Assembly: GCF_010667615.1 (NCBI RefSeq)
Contig: NZ_VYSG01000003.1
Location: 62,001 to 126,000 of the forward strand
Length of the DNA: 64,000 nt
Origin: Bifidobacterium choloepi
GTDB taxonomy: Bacteria > Actinomycetota > Actinomycetes > Actinomycetales > Bifidobacteriaceae
Direction: 5' to 3'
Positions 8,298 to 20,171 of this stretch are shown here, piece by piece (the stretch's first letter is position 1; each line of letters starts with the position of its first letter). The notes beneath the pieces were generated by a model that was not told where the DNA came from, searched no databases, and saw nothing but the letters and a program-made list of their open reading frames with translations. The position numbers and the translations under genes were made by a program.

Positions 8298-9131
8298 TTG
8301 CGAGGAGAAGCCTCACGCATGTCGGACCGCGATTCGCGTGACCTGATGGCGAAGAAGATCGCCGCCCTGGGCGACGACGCGTGGCAGCTCGGCAACGAGA
8401 TGTTCACGATCACCGACGTCCTGGACGCCAACCCGCGCCTCCAGCGCGCACTGACGGACCCGGGCCGACCGGTTGCGGACAAGACCGCCGTCCTGCACAC
8501 GCTGCTGGGCGACGAGGCGCTGCCGCTGACCGGCGAGATCATGTCCGATCTCGTCAATCGCACGTGGAGCCGCGCGTACGACATCGACAACGCGGTGGAG
8601 GACTTCGGCGTGGACGCCATGATGTACAAGGCGGACGCGGACGGAGACACGCTGCAGGTCTCGATCGAGCTGGCACAGCTCCAGTCGGCGCTGCTGAACC
8701 TTCCCGTCGTTCGCTCTCGCCTGTCCGACGCCCAGGCGCCGGCGAAGGCACGCATCGAGCTGCTGCACGCGCTGATCGACCCGATGAACATGAAGCCGGT
8801 CACCGTCCGGCTCGCCGAGCACTGCGCGTCCAATCCGCGCAAGCGCCGGTTCCTGGAGACGATCCAGTGGCTGATCGAGAAGTTCTCCCGTCACATGGGA
8901 GAGTCGCTCGTCGTCGTCACGACGGCCACGCCGCTCAAGCAGGAACAGATCGACAAGCTCGTCGAGATCTACTCGAAGAAGGTCGGCCACCCGGTGCACA
9001 TTAACTCCATGGTTGATCCAACCGTGTTGGGTGGCATGCGAGTGCAGGTCGGCGATGAAGTCACGGACAACACCGTCGTCGCGCAGCTCGAGAACCTGCA
9101 GCGCAAGGCGAAGGCCGGCGCAGTCCTGTGA
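8298..9131 (+). CDS. atpH: ATP synthase F1 subunit delta
   Basis: A 277-aa delta subunit, longer than the about 180-aa E. coli form but normal for actinobacteria. It caps the F1 head and binds subunit b. The start is a TTG at 8298 (residues RGEASRMSDRDSRD), which has GGGAGGTG at ideal spacing; the same RGEASR start is known in Bifidobacterium AtpH. An ATG at 8319 is the alternative. The conserved C-terminal segment VDPTVLGGMRVQVGDEVTDNTV is intact. Confidence 0.95.
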   Translation: MRGEASRMSDRDSRDLMAKKIAALGDDAWQLGNEMFTITDVLDANPRLQRALTDPGRPVADKTAVLHTLLGDEALPLTGEIMSDLVNRTWSRAYDIDNAVEDFGVDAMMYKADADGDTLQVSIELAQLQSALLNLPVVRSRLSDAQAPAKARIELLHALIDPMNMKPVTVRLAEHCASNPRKRRFLETIQWLIEKFSRHMGESLVVVTTATPLKQEQIDKLVEIYSKKVGHPVHINSMVDPTVLGGMRVQVGDEVTDNTVVAQLENLQRKAKAGAVL

Positions 9132-9136
9132 CGGGA

Positions 9137-9182
9137 GAATCGTTTAGTAAATGAATGTAATAAAAATTTTACTGAACGATTC
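9137..9182. other. Stem-loop in the atpH-atpA gap
   Basis: GAATCGTTTAGTAAA (9137-9151) pairs with TTTACTGAACGATTC (9168-9182) with one G-U pair and an A/T-rich loop. It lies inside the operon, so it is more likely an mRNA-processing, attenuation or stability element than a full terminator. Both arms contain the over-represented octamer. Confidence 0.5.
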
Positions 9183-9228
9183 ACGCCCCGCAGGCATTGA
9201 AATTTAACCAAAACAATAAGGAGTGATC

Positions 9229-10902
9229 ATGGCAGAACTTACCATTGATCCCGCCACGATACGAAAGGCGCTTGACGACTTCGTCGACTCGTACAAGCCG
9301 TCGGAGACGCCGACGGCCGAAGTCGGCCACGTCGCGACTGCCGGCGACGGCATTGCGCACGTGACGGGACTGCCTGGTTGCATGGCCAACGAGCTGCTGA
9401 CGTTCGAGGACGGCACGCTCGGCCTGGCGTTTAACCTTGACGCCCGCGAGATCGGCGTCGTCATTCTCGGCGACTTCGCAGGCATCGAGGAAGGCCAGGA
9501 GGTCCGGCGTACCGGCGAAGTGCTCTCCGTGCCGGTCGGTGACGGGTTCCTGGGTCGAGTCGTCGACCCGCTGGGCAACCCGATCGACGGCCTCGGCGAG
9601 ATCAAGAGCGAAGGCCGCCGCGTCCTGGAAGCCCAGGCTCCGGACGTCATGCACCGCCACCCGGTCGACGAGCCGATGGCGACGGGCCTCAAGGCCATCG
9701 ACGCGATGACGCCGATCGGCCGTGGCCAGCGCCAGCTCATCATCGGCGATCGCCAGACCGGCAAGACGGCCATCGCGATCGACACGATCATCAACCAGAA
9801 GAAGAACTGGGAATCCGGCGATCCGAAGAAGCAGGTGCGCTGCATCTACGTCGCGATCGGCCAGAAGGGTTCGACGATCGCCTCCGTCAAGCAGAGCCTC
9901 GAGGAGGCCGGCGCGATGGAGTACACGACGATCGTCGCGTCCCCGGCGTCCGATTCGGCCGGTTTCAAGTACATCGCTCCGTACACCGGCTCGGCCATCG
10001 GCCAGCACTGGATGTACTCGGGCAAGGACGTCCTCATCGTCTTCGACGACCTGTCCAAGCAGGCCGAGGCGTACCGTTCGATCTCGCTGCTGCTGCGCCG
10101 CCCGCCGGGGCGCGAGGCGTACCCGGGCGACGTCTTCTACCTCCACTCCCGTCTGCTGGAACGCTGCGCACGCGTCTCCGACGACCTGGGTGGCGGCTCG
10201 ATGACCGGCCTGCCGATCGTCGAGACGAAGGCGAACGACGTGTCCGCGTACATTCCGACCAACGTCATCTCCATCACCGATGGCCAGATCTTCCTGCAGT
10301 CCGACCTGTTCAATGCCGGCCAGCGTCCGGCCGTCGACGTCGGCATCTCGGTGTCGCGAGTCGGTGGCGCCGCGCAGACGAAGGCCCTGAAGAAGGTCTC
10401 CGGCACGCTGAAGATCTCGCTCGCGCAGTATCGTTCGCTGGAATCGTTCGCGATGTTCGCTTCCGACCTCGACGCCGCGTCGAAGGCCCAGCTGAACCGC
10501 GGTTCCCGCCTGACCGAGCTGCTGCGCCAGCCGCAGTTCTCCCCGTATTCGATGGAAGAGGAAGTCGCCTCCGTCTGGGCCGGTACCAACGGCAAGATGG
10601 ACGACCTGGAGATCGTCGACGTCCTGCCGTTCGAGAAGGGCATGCTCGAGTACCTGGCGAACAACACCGACATTCTCGACGTCATCCGCGAAACCGGCGA
10701 CTTCACCAAGGAAACCGAGGCGAAGCTCGACAAGGCCATCGAGGCCTACCGCGAGACGTACGTCACGAAGGCCGGCAAGCCGCTCGTCAGCCACGAGGAA
10801 ACGAAGGCCACCGCCACGCCGGTCGACCAGGAACAGATCAAGGCCAAGGGCAAGGCTCAGGCCGCCAAGGCTTCCGACAAGAAGACGGCAGAAAAGAAGT
10901 AA
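9229..10902 (+). CDS. atpA: ATP synthase F1 subunit alpha
   Basis: The 557-aa non-catalytic nucleotide-binding subunit of the F1 hexamer. The P-loop GDRQTGKT lies near residue 173, and the arginine-finger region ([11 protein letters not shown]) and the alpha-specific [20 protein letters not shown] are present. The ATG at 9229 has AAGGAG six bases upstream; a GTG two codons earlier is less likely. The C-terminus ends in a Lys/Ala-rich tail typical of bifidobacteria. Confidence 0.97.
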   Translation: MAELTIDPATIRKALDDFVDSYKPSETPTAEVGHVATAGDGIAHVTGLPGCMANELLTFEDGTLGLAFNLDAREIGVVILGDFAGIEEGQEVRRTGEVLSVPVGDGFLGRVVDPLGNPIDGLGEIKSEGRRVLEAQAPDVMHRHPVDEPMATGLKAIDAMTPIGRGQRQLIIGDRQTGKTAIAIDTIINQKKNWESGDPKKQVRCIYVAIGQKGSTIASVKQSLEEAGAMEYTTIVASPASDSAGFKYIAPYTGSAIGQHWMYSGKDVLIVFDDLSKQAEAYRSISLLLRRPPGREAYPGDVFYLHSRLLERCARVSDDLGGGSMTGLPIVETKANDVSAYIPTNVISITDGQIFLQSDLFNAGQRPAVDVGISVSRVGGAAQTKALKKVSGTLKISLAQYRSLESFAMFASDLDAASKAQLNRGSRLTELLRQPQFSPYSMEEEVASVWAGTNGKMDDLEIVDVLPFEKGMLEYLANNTDILDVIRETGDFTKETEAKLDKAIEAYRETYVTKAGKPLVSHEETKATATPVDQEQIKAKGKAQAAKASDKKTAEKK

Positions 10903-10905
10903 CCC

Positions 10906-13341
<2,436 letters not shown>

Positions 13342-13342
<1 letters not shown>

Positions 13343-13698
13343 TGGCTGGATCGACGATGGAAGTGAATATCGTGTCCGCGGCCCGTCCCGTCTGGAGCGG
13401 CACCGCGAAGTCCGTCACCATCCCGGCGTACGCGGGCGGCATGGGCATCCTGCCGGACCACGAGCCGGTGCTGACGGTGATCAAGGAAGGGACCGTCATG
13501 GTCGTTGAACCCGACGGCGGCAAGCGCTCCTTCGAGGTGACCGACGGCTTCATTTCCTTCGACTCCAACAAGCTGACCGTCGTCGTCGAGCACGCCCGTT
13601 CCATCGCGAACGCCGCCCCCGACGAGACCAGCATGATGACGGTGGGCGACGGCTTCGAGGGCCGGCGCCAGAACCGCCAGGAACGCGGTCGGAACTGA
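13342..13698 (+). CDS. atpC: ATP synthase F1 subunit epsilon
   Basis: A 118-aa subunit that couples F1 to the c-ring and can inhibit ATP hydrolysis. The N-terminal beta-sandwich (PAYAGGMGILPDHEPVLTVIKEG) is intact. The C-terminal part is short and Arg-rich, as in other actinobacteria, so the long inhibitory helices are missing. The start overlaps the atpD stop (TGATG). Last gene of the operon; a strong terminator follows. Confidence 0.94.
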
Positions 13699-13720
13699 TC
13701 CGCGGTCATTGTCTCCAAGC

Positions 13721-13765
13721 AGAATGTCACAGGCCCGAGCCTCCGGCTCGGGCCTGTGACATTCT
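13721..13765. terminator. atp operon terminator (GTCACAGGCCCGAGC family)
   Basis: A perfect 20-bp stem (13721-13740 with 13746-13765) with a 5-nt loop. It is one of at least five related hairpins in the window that share a GTCACARRCCCGAGC core. Confidence 0.85.
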
Positions 13766-13819
13766 TGTCGGGAAATGGGTGGTCTTGATGGGAAAAGAAG
13801 GGTAGGAGAATAAGCTGAC

Positions 13820-13941
13820 CTCGCACTTTCTGAAGAGGCATTTGAAAAGTGCGAAGTTTCCGTAGGGTCCAGTCTCGCCATGGAAGCACAAGCAAGGAAA
13901 AACTTCGCACTTCTCAAATGACACCTTGGAAAGTGCGAAGT
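13820..13941. repeat. Inverted-repeat element A (TCGCACTTT...AAAGTGCGA family)
   Basis: Two arms of about 37 bases (13820-13856 and 13903-13941) are inverted copies of each other, and each arm is itself palindromic (CGCACTTT...AAAGTGCG). No coding potential. Homologous in layout and sequence to the element at 21315-21448; MITE-like. Confidence 0.7.
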
Positions 13942-13993
13942 CTTGGTAAAGACTGCGGCGAATTCTCACGGCGTGTCATTATCCTAGGTACTC

Positions 13994-14974
13994 ATGCACA
14001 CTTCTCATCATTCCCTCGTGGGCCGGCTGGTCGCCGGCCTCGCGGCCGTCTGCGTCTGCATCGGCCTCGCCGGCTGCGGTTCGGGCAGCGACGCCAGTTC
14101 CGACAGCTCGACCAGCAGCTCGTCGAGTTCGTCGAGTTCGTCGAGTTCGTCCAGCTCGACGAAACTCAACCAGATCTCCGGCGTGACGCTGACCGGCACC
14201 CCGGGCGAGAAGCCGACGATCAAGCTGGGCAGCACGCCGATGACCGTCGAGGACCAGAGCTACGTCATCCTGCAGGAAGGCAACGGCGACACGATCGCCG
14301 ACGGCAACCGCGTCTGCGCGCAGGGCATCGCGATCAACGTGCAGGACGGTACCGAGCTGATGAGCACCTGGGAGGACAACACGCCCGACTGCTCGATCGT
14401 CATGAGCGAGTCGGGCATGGGCAACTACTACAGCGTCTTCAAGGGGTCGAAGATCAACACGACCGTTGCGATCGGCGTCAACGACTCGAGTTCCAGCGGC
14501 GTCTCCTACATCATGGTGCTCACGTTCGTCTCGCAGTCGACCGACCTGACGAAGGCGACCGGCACGAAGGTCACCGACATCCCGTCCGACCTGCCGATCG
14601 TGACGACCGACTCCGACGGCAAGCCGTCGATCAACATGAACGGCTACAAGGGTTCCGACAGCCTCGTCACGCAGGTGCTGATCCAGGGCGACGGCGACGA
14701 GATCGGCGAGGACGACACGGCCGTCGTCAAGTACACCGGCTGGCTGCTCGACGGCACGCAGTTCGACTCGTCGTGGGATTCCGGCTCGACATTCGACGCG
14801 TCGATGTCCGGCGGCGTCATCCAGGGCTGGATCGACGGCCTCGTCGGCCAGAAGGTCGGCTCGCAGATCCTGCTCGTCGTCCCGCCGGACCTCGGCTACG
14901 GCGACACGGCGCAGGGTTCCATCCCGACGAACTCGACGCTCGTCTTCGTCATCGACATCCTCGCGAAGTACTGA
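13994..14974 (+). CDS. FKBP-type peptidyl-prolyl isomerase lipoprotein
   Basis: A 326-aa lipoprotein. The signal peptide ends in the lipobox LAGC (Cys28), followed by a Ser-rich linker (about residues 31-55) encoded by a near-perfect repeat of TCGAGTTCG. The C-terminal FKBP domain (about residues 230-326) has VKYTGWLLDGTQFDSS, VIQGWIDGLVGQKVGSQ and PPDLGYG. It should fold or isomerise proteins outside the membrane. No good ribosome site is visible; a TATCCT hexamer about 10 bases upstream suggests a leaderless or short-leader mRNA. Confidence 0.9.
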   Translation: MHTSHHSLVGRLVAGLAAVCVCIGLAGCGSGSDASSDSSTSSSSSSSSSSSSSSSTKLNQISGVTLTGTPGEKPTIKLGSTPMTVEDQSYVILQEGNGDTIADGNRVCAQGIAINVQDGTELMSTWEDNTPDCSIVMSESGMGNYYSVFKGSKINTTVAIGVNDSSSSGVSYIMVLTFVSQSTDLTKATGTKVTDIPSDLPIVTTDSDGKPSINMNGYKGSDSLVTQVLIQGDGDEIGEDDTAVVKYTGWLLDGTQFDSSWDSGSTFDASMSGGVIQGWIDGLVGQKVGSQILLVVPPDLGYGDTAQGSIPTNSTLVFVIDILAKY

Positions 14975-14982
14975 TTGGTTTT

Positions 14983-15023
14983 GATGTCGCAAACCCGGGC
15001 CACCGGCTCGGGTTTGTGACATC
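14983..15023. terminator. Terminator between the FKBP lipoprotein gene and nucS
   Basis: A 19-bp stem (14983-15001 with 15005-15023) with two G-U pairs and a 3-nt loop, followed by T-rich sequence. Same family as the atp terminator. Confidence 0.75.
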
Positions 15024-15061
15024 TTCTTGAATTCGGCTTGGTTTGGTAGGGTAGGGGAACT

Positions 15062-15835
15062 ATGCGTATCATTGTCGCCGACTGCTCGGCTGAATACACC
15101 GGCCGCCTGCAGGCGTCGCTTCCGCGTGCCCGTCGCGTCGTGCTCGTCAAGGCCGACAACAGCGTGCTCATTTTCTCGGAGCTCGGCTCCTACAAGCCCC
15201 TCAACTGGATGGCGGCTCCCTGCACGCTCAAGGACATTTCGAACGATTCTCGCAAGTCGGACGATTCTTCCGCCGATGTCGCGGCCGACGCCGCGGCCGA
15301 CACCGCAGATGCCGCCGCGGGGGAGACGCTGCCGGAGAACGAGGTGCCCGAGAAGGTCATCCGCGCGTGCGCGGACAAGGGGTGCGACGTGCTCGAGATC
15401 ACGTTCCACAAGATCTATTCGGACGAATCGTTCGACCTCGGCGAGGATCCGGGGCTGAAGAAGGACGGCGTCGAGGACCATCTGCAGAAGTACCTCGCCG
15501 AGCAGATCGAGCGCATCGGCGAGGGCGCGCGGCTGGTGCGGCGCGAGTACCCGACGGCGATCGGTCCCGTCGACATCATGGCGATCGACGGATCCGGCCA
15601 GCACGTCGCGATCGAGATCAAGCGACACGGCGGCATCGACGGCGTCGAGCAGCTGACGCGATATGTCGAGCTGCTGAACCGCGATCCGCTGCTCGCGCCC
15701 GTCCGCGGCATCTTCGCCGCCCAGACGATCGCCCCGCAGGCCAGGACGCTCGCCGAGGACCGCGGCTTCGAGACGCTGATCCTCGACTACGACGACATGC
15801 GCGGCTACCAGGACGACACGCTCCGGCTGTTCTGA
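15062..15835 (+). CDS. nucS: Mismatch-specific endonuclease NucS (EndoMS)
   Basis: A 257-aa protein. In actinobacteria that lack MutS and MutL, NucS provides mismatch repair by cutting both strands at mismatches. The N-terminal domain begins MRIIVADCSAEYTGRL. The C-terminal RecB-like nuclease domain has GPVDIMAID, AIEIKRHGGIDGVEQLTRY and the GIFAAQTIAPQAR segment, containing the Asp, Glu and Lys of the active site. An Asp/Ala-rich insertion (about residues 60-88) separates the domains and looks like a flexible linker. AGGGGAA precedes the ATG. Confidence 0.93.
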   Translation: MRIIVADCSAEYTGRLQASLPRARRVVLVKADNSVLIFSELGSYKPLNWMAAPCTLKDISNDSRKSDDSSADVAADAAADTADAAAGETLPENEVPEKVIRACADKGCDVLEITFHKIYSDESFDLGEDPGLKKDGVEDHLQKYLAEQIERIGEGARLVRREYPTAIGPVDIMAIDGSGQHVAIEIKRHGGIDGVEQLTRYVELLNRDPLLAPVRGIFAAQTIAPQARTLAEDRGFETLILDYDDMRGYQDDTLRLF

Positions 15836-16023
15836 TTCCTGTTCGCGTCGCAATTCCCCGGTCCGACCACAGGATTGTGACATGTTCGATATTCCGGGCA
15901 ATTCTCCAGCTGGTTGTCAGCTGACAGGGGTATTCGCCGGGTAGACTCGCGCGTCGTGGAAGAATGGGACTACTGGGCCGCCGCCGGGCTGTCGTTGACG
16001 GCCACTGTAGAATGGATGGCGTT

Positions 16024-17760
16024 ATGAGTGATGCAGATGAGAAGCGGGACGACTCCCGCGGCAAGAATGCGCCGTCGCGCCACGCCAAGTTCATGCGTGG
16101 CATCGTCACGCCGGTGCTCGGGTTGCTGGCCGTGCTGTTCATCGTGCTCGGCATCCTGAACCAGACGACGTGGGCGCCCAGCACCGACATCAACGCCACC
16201 GCGACGACGAGCGGCAGCGAATACATTCTCACCGATCCGGGCGTGCTCGACCTCGTCGACAGCAACGTCACGCTGACGGTGACGGAAACGTCGACGGGCT
16301 CCACCGACACCAACAACACCGACGCCAACGCGACCACCCCGACCGTCTGCATCGCCGTCGGCTCGGCGAAGGACGCGGCCGGCTGGGTGGAGGGCTTCCC
16401 GTACACCCGCATCACCGGCCTGAACGACTGGTCGACGCTGTCGACGTCGAACGAGGCCGCGCAGGGCGACAAGAAGACGTCCGACACCGACGTCGCGTTC
16501 GCCGACTCGGTCATGTGGACGCAGCATGTCTGCTCGGCCGACGGCCAGAACACCGTCACGCTGAACCTGACGAACGCCAGCGACACGTCCGTCGCGATCG
16601 TCGACCTCGGCACCGACACCGGTTCGGCCGCCGTCACGATGCACTGGACCCGCACGAACCCGCCGAACTTCGCGATGCCGTTCTACTTCGCGGCCGGCCT
16701 GTTCGTCATCGCCGCCATCCTCGCTGCATCGGTCTTCGCCTGGCCGCCGGAAAAGCGCCGCAAGCTCGTCCACCGCCACACCGAGCAGGAGCGCGAGGAG
16801 CGCCGCCGCAAGAAGAAGGAAGCCCGCGAGCAGGAAGTCTCGATCGCCGACGCCGTCACCGGCACGATCGCCGTCATGAAGCCGAAGAAGCGCGACAAGT
16901 CGAAGCCGCGCCGTCGCCACGCGCCGGGCGTCACTCCTGTCGACATCGACATGAACGATTCGTCCGCCACGGCCGGGTCCGGCGACTCCGCGCCGTCCAC
17001 CCCGACCGTCGTCGACCCGGGTTCCCGCAACCTCGTCGCCGACGTCGCCGCGGCCAACGGGTCGGCAGGCGACGCCGCGGGCGCCGACACGGCAGCCGCA
17101 TCCGCGACGTCGACCGGCACCGGCACGATGACCGCCGCCGACATCCTCGCGGCAGGCACTGCGGCCGCGGTTGGCGAGACGAACACCACCGCCGCCGGGC
17201 AGCCCGCCGACGCGGATAATGCTTCCAACGCGACTCCCGCTTCCGACGCCGCCGCGGCCAGTGCCACGACCGACATGTCCGCGACGGGCACGCTGTCCGC
17301 CGCCGACGTGCTCGCCGCCGGAACCGCCGCCGCGAATGCCGGCACCGCCGTCGCATCGGCGGAAGAACCGGCACGGGAATCGCAGGAATCGCCCATTACC
17401 GAGGAGAAGCCGGCCGAAGCACAGCCGACGGAGCCGACGACGGAGACCGGCGAGATCACGCTGACCGGCATCAGTCGCAAGGCGCTGCGCAAGCGCCGGC
17501 AGCGCCATCAGGACGCCGACAACGCCGCGGACAGCACGTCGAATGCGGACGAATTGTCGCCGCTCGACGGTAACGACGGCGAGACGACGTCCGTCATCAC
17601 GCAGGACGAGCTTGCCGCGTACTTCGCGCGCCTGGCGCAGGAAAGCCAGGAAGCCGGGTCCGCGATCGAGGCGGACGAATCGTCCGTCATTCCGACGATC
17701 GACGCGACCGACCACGACTCCGCATCCAAGCCGGCCGGTTCCGGCGCCAAGGAGGCCTAA
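16024..17760 (+). CDS. Two-TM membrane protein with disordered cytoplasmic C-terminus
   Basis: A 578-aa protein of no characterised family. Helix 1 (about residues 23-45, GIVTPVLGLLAVLFIVLGIL) and helix 2 (about 218-240, PFYFAAGLFVIAAILAASVFA) bracket an extracellular domain of about 170 residues. After a Lys/Arg-rich stop-transfer segment, the C-terminal 330 residues are Ala/Thr/Asp-rich and disordered. They contain two copies of a motif, TAADILAAGTAAA and SAADVLAAGTAAA. The ATG at 16024 is chosen because the longer frame starts inside the promoter-like region (TAGAAT at about 16008). It is followed without a gap by the lipoprotein gene, so the two probably form an operon. Confidence 0.8.
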   Translation: MSDADEKRDDSRGKNAPSRHAKFMRGIVTPVLGLLAVLFIVLGILNQTTWAPSTDINATATTSGSEYILTDPGVLDLVDSNVTLTVTETSTGSTDTNNTDANATTPTVCIAVGSAKDAAGWVEGFPYTRITGLNDWSTLSTSNEAAQGDKKTSDTDVAFADSVMWTQHVCSADGQNTVTLNLTNASDTSVAIVDLGTDTGSAAVTMHWTRTNPPNFAMPFYFAAGLFVIAAILAASVFAWPPEKRRKLVHRHTEQEREERRRKKKEAREQEVSIADAVTGTIAVMKPKKRDKSKPRRRHAPGVTPVDIDMNDSSATAGSGDSAPSTPTVVDPGSRNLVADVAAANGSAGDAAGADTAAASATSTGTGTMTAADILAAGTAAAVGETNTTAAGQPADADNASNATPASDAAAASATTDMSATGTLSAADVLAAGTAAANAGTAVASAEEPARESQESPITEEKPAEAQPTEPTTETGEITLTGISRKALRKRRQRHQDADNAADSTSNADELSPLDGNDGETTSVITQDELAAYFARLAQESQEAGSAIEADESSVIPTIDATDHDSASKPAGSGAKEA

Positions 17761-18774
17761 ATGAAGAAGCGTTCACCGATCACGATCGCCGTCGCCGCGG
17801 CACTGGCGGTGGCACTGGGCGTCTCGCTCGCCGCGTGCGAGGGCGAGGTGCCGACCGTCAGCAGTTCCGCGAGCGCGAGCGCGGCCGCGAGTCCCGACCT
17901 GACCGAGGAGCAGGAGAAGGAGATGCGCGAGGCGCTGCTCAAGACGATCACCGAGTGCAACGACGCGAAGACGACCGAGGGTCTCGACACCGCGATGACC
18001 GGCCCCGAGCTGCAGATCCGCACGAGCGAGATCGAGATCGCGCAGAAGACCGGCAACCTCGACGCGAAGACCGAGATCCCGACCGACATCACGCAGACCG
18101 TCATCCCGACCGACTCCGGCTGGCCGCGCTCCGTGTTCTCGATCACGACGACGACGAGCGACCAGCAGAGCAAGCGGCTGCTCGTCTTCACGCAGGATTC
18201 GGCCCGCTCGAACTACAAGCTGTGGGGCGTCGCGAGGCTGTTCCAGGGCGTCAGCCTGCCGAAGTTCGAGATTCCGTCGATCGGATCGTCGATGGGCACC
18301 GACGACGATTCCGGCCTTGTCATGACGCCGAAGGAAGCCGTCGAGCGCTACGCCGACGTGCTGACGAACGGCGACAGCTCGCAGTACGCGGGCGATTTCA
18401 CCGACGATTACTTCCGCCAGGAGCTCGCGCAGCTCGAACAGACCGTCGCCGAGGCGATGCAGAAGAACGACGGCACGTCCGAGCAGGTCTTCACCGCCGA
18501 CCTCGACGAGATCAAGGTCATGCGGTCCGCCGACGGCGGCGACCTCGTCGTCGCACAGATCAACTCGGTGTGGACACGCGCGGCCGGGTCGGGCCGCGAG
18601 TCGCAGCCGGCCAGCGACGCCGAGCGCGCGCTGTTCGGCGACGGCACCGCGACGAGCACGATGAAGGTCACCTACGTCAACGTCGTCGCCCTCTACGTCC
18701 CGCCGGCCTCCTCCGGCGACAAGGTCACCGCCGTCGGCGCCGAGCGCCAGGCCATCAAGGTCGAGGCGGTCTGA
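17761..18774 (+). CDS. Secreted lipoprotein of unknown function
   Basis: A 337-aa protein with a clear lipoprotein signal (KKRSPITIAVAAALAVALGVSLAAC, Cys26) and a short Ser/Ala linker. The remainder is a two-part globular region I cannot assign; NTF2-like folds of this kind occur in actinobacterial lipoproteins, but the resemblance is too weak to call. The ATG directly follows the previous stop codon, and AAGGAGG lies in the end of the upstream gene, so expression is coupled to the membrane protein. The pair probably acts together at the cell envelope. Confidence 0.8.
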   Translation: MKKRSPITIAVAAALAVALGVSLAACEGEVPTVSSSASASAAASPDLTEEQEKEMREALLKTITECNDAKTTEGLDTAMTGPELQIRTSEIEIAQKTGNLDAKTEIPTDITQTVIPTDSGWPRSVFSITTTTSDQQSKRLLVFTQDSARSNYKLWGVARLFQGVSLPKFEIPSIGSSMGTDDDSGLVMTPKEAVERYADVLTNGDSSQYAGDFTDDYFRQELAQLEQTVAEAMQKNDGTSEQVFTADLDEIKVMRSADGGDLVVAQINSVWTRAAGSGRESQPASDAERALFGDGTATSTMKVTYVNVVALYVPPASSGDKVTAVGAERQAIKVEAV

Positions 18775-18791
18775 GAGACCGTTCAGGCTTG

Positions 18792-19021
18792 GCTCCCTGG
18801 AAGGGAGCTGCCGAGCGTAGCGAGGCTGAGGGTCGACCGCCGATGCCGCCGAAGGCGGCGAGAGCGCGCCGGGACGCGTGCGCGTGATGGGACTCAAGTC
18901 ACGTCGTGACGGGACTCAAGCCACGTCGTAATCGAACGTGCCAGCGCGCACTCGTCGCTACGCGACGTCGTGCGGTCGACCCTCAGTCGGCTTCGCCGAC
19001 AGCTCCCTTCCAGGGAGCCAA
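18792..19021. repeat. Composite REP element, two inverted copies around a spacer
   Basis: The left copy (18792 to about 18870) and right copy (about 18947-19021) are inverted versions of the same palindromic unit, with a GGGAGCTGCCGAGCG core and GGTCGACC. The spacer contains a tandem duplication of GGGACTCAAGYCACGTCGT (about 18890-18932). Coding frames through it are artefacts. Confidence 0.7.
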
Positions 19022-19088
19022 GTGACGGAACCCCCGAAACGCGCGTAGAATCGTTCCATATTTGTCCTACGAAACGAAAGAAGGCAGC

Positions 19089-20066
19089 ATGGCACAGCAG
19101 CAGCCGTTCAAGCCGGGCATTTCGATGGCCGGGGCCGTGGATCTCGAGGCGCTCAAGCACAAGGTCGAGGCGGAGCCCGGCGAGGCCGGCGGCGCGCCGG
19201 CGGCCGGCGGCTACGTCGTCGACGTCACCGAGGCGAGCTTCCAGTCGATGGTGCAGAATTCGGCGACGTTCCCGATCCTGCTGCTGCTGTGGGTCAAGTC
19301 GGACGACCGGCTGTTCCCGATGGCGAAGGCGCTCGGCGACGCCGTCGACAAGCTGAACGGCCAGATCCAGCTCGCCCGCATCGACATCGCCGAGAACCCG
19401 ACGATCGCGCAGACGTTCCAGGTCGCCGGCGCACCGGCGCTGTTCGGCCTGATCGGCGGCCGCCCGATGCCGATTCTCGCCGGCCTGCCGTCGCCGGACG
19501 AGCTTACGCAGATCGTCGAGCAGGTCATCCCGCAGCTCGTCGCCGTCGCCGCGCAGGCCGGCGTGACCGGCACGGCTCCGTACATGGAAGCGTCGAACGA
19601 TTCGTCCGCCTCCGGCGACGGCGCCGATTCCGCGGCCGCCGGCCTCGATATCGTGCCGCCGGCCCACGAGGAGGCGCACAACCTCGCGCTGCAGGGCGAC
19701 TACGCCGGCGCGGCCGCCGCCTACGAGCAGGTCCTCGAGTCCGACCCGTCCGACCAGCTCGCCGCCCGCGAGCGCGCGAAGGCGCTGCTGCTGGCCCGCT
19801 CGGCGACCGCGAACGTGCGCGACGTGCGCACCGCCGCCGCCGACAATCCGAACGATGTCGAGGCCCAGCTCGCCGTCGCCGACGTCGACATGATCGGCGG
19901 CCAGATCCAGGACGCGTTCGACCGCCTCCTCGACTTCCTCGCCGCCGGCCACAAGGCCGACATCGAGCCCGTCCGCCAGCGCCTGCTCGAATACTTCCTG
20001 ATTCCCGACGACGGCGACCCCCGCGTCGCCCGCGCCCGTCGCCGGCTGGCCACGCTGATGTACTGA
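19089..20066 (+). CDS. Thioredoxin-fold TPR co-chaperone, YbbN/CnoX-like, without CXXC
   Basis: A 325-aa protein: a thioredoxin-like domain (about residues 40-155, with the cis-Pro loop VAGAPALFGLIGG) followed by an acidic linker and TPR-like helical repeats (about 195-325, EEAHNLALQGDYAGAAAAYEQVL). The redox CXXC site is replaced by WVKSDDRL, so it cannot act as a dithiol oxidoreductase. A holdase or co-chaperone role is inferred from the YbbN architecture. AAAGAAGG precedes the ATG at 19089. Confidence 0.87.
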   Translation: MAQQQPFKPGISMAGAVDLEALKHKVEAEPGEAGGAPAAGGYVVDVTEASFQSMVQNSATFPILLLLWVKSDDRLFPMAKALGDAVDKLNGQIQLARIDIAENPTIAQTFQVAGAPALFGLIGGRPMPILAGLPSPDELTQIVEQVIPQLVAVAAQAGVTGTAPYMEASNDSSASGDGADSAAAGLDIVPPAHEEAHNLALQGDYAGAAAAYEQVLESDPSDQLAARERAKALLLARSATANVRDVRTAAADNPNDVEAQLAVADVDMIGGQIQDAFDRLLDFLAAGHKADIEPVRQRLLEYFLIPDDGDPRVARARRRLATLMY

Positions 20067-20083
20067 CGTACTGACGTCATATG

Positions 20084-20113
20084 GAAGAAGCTCCCTTTTC
20101 AGGGAGCTTCTTC
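20084..20113. terminator. Intrinsic terminator after the YbbN-like gene
   Basis: A perfect 13-bp stem (20084-20096 with 20101-20113) with a TTTC loop; AAG/CTT-rich arms. Confidence 0.8.
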
Positions 20114-20159
20114 TCTTTGATGTCTCAGGAGGTTTTATGACATCTCGTGGCGATCGGCC

Positions 20160-20165
20160 TAGACT
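20160..20165 (+). promoter_or_regulatory. Putative -10 element of a leaderless promoter
   Basis: TAGACT ends 6 nt before the ATG of the CYTH gene and there is no ribosome site, which would give a leaderless mRNA. Confidence 0.4.
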
Positions 20166-20171
20166 GGACGT

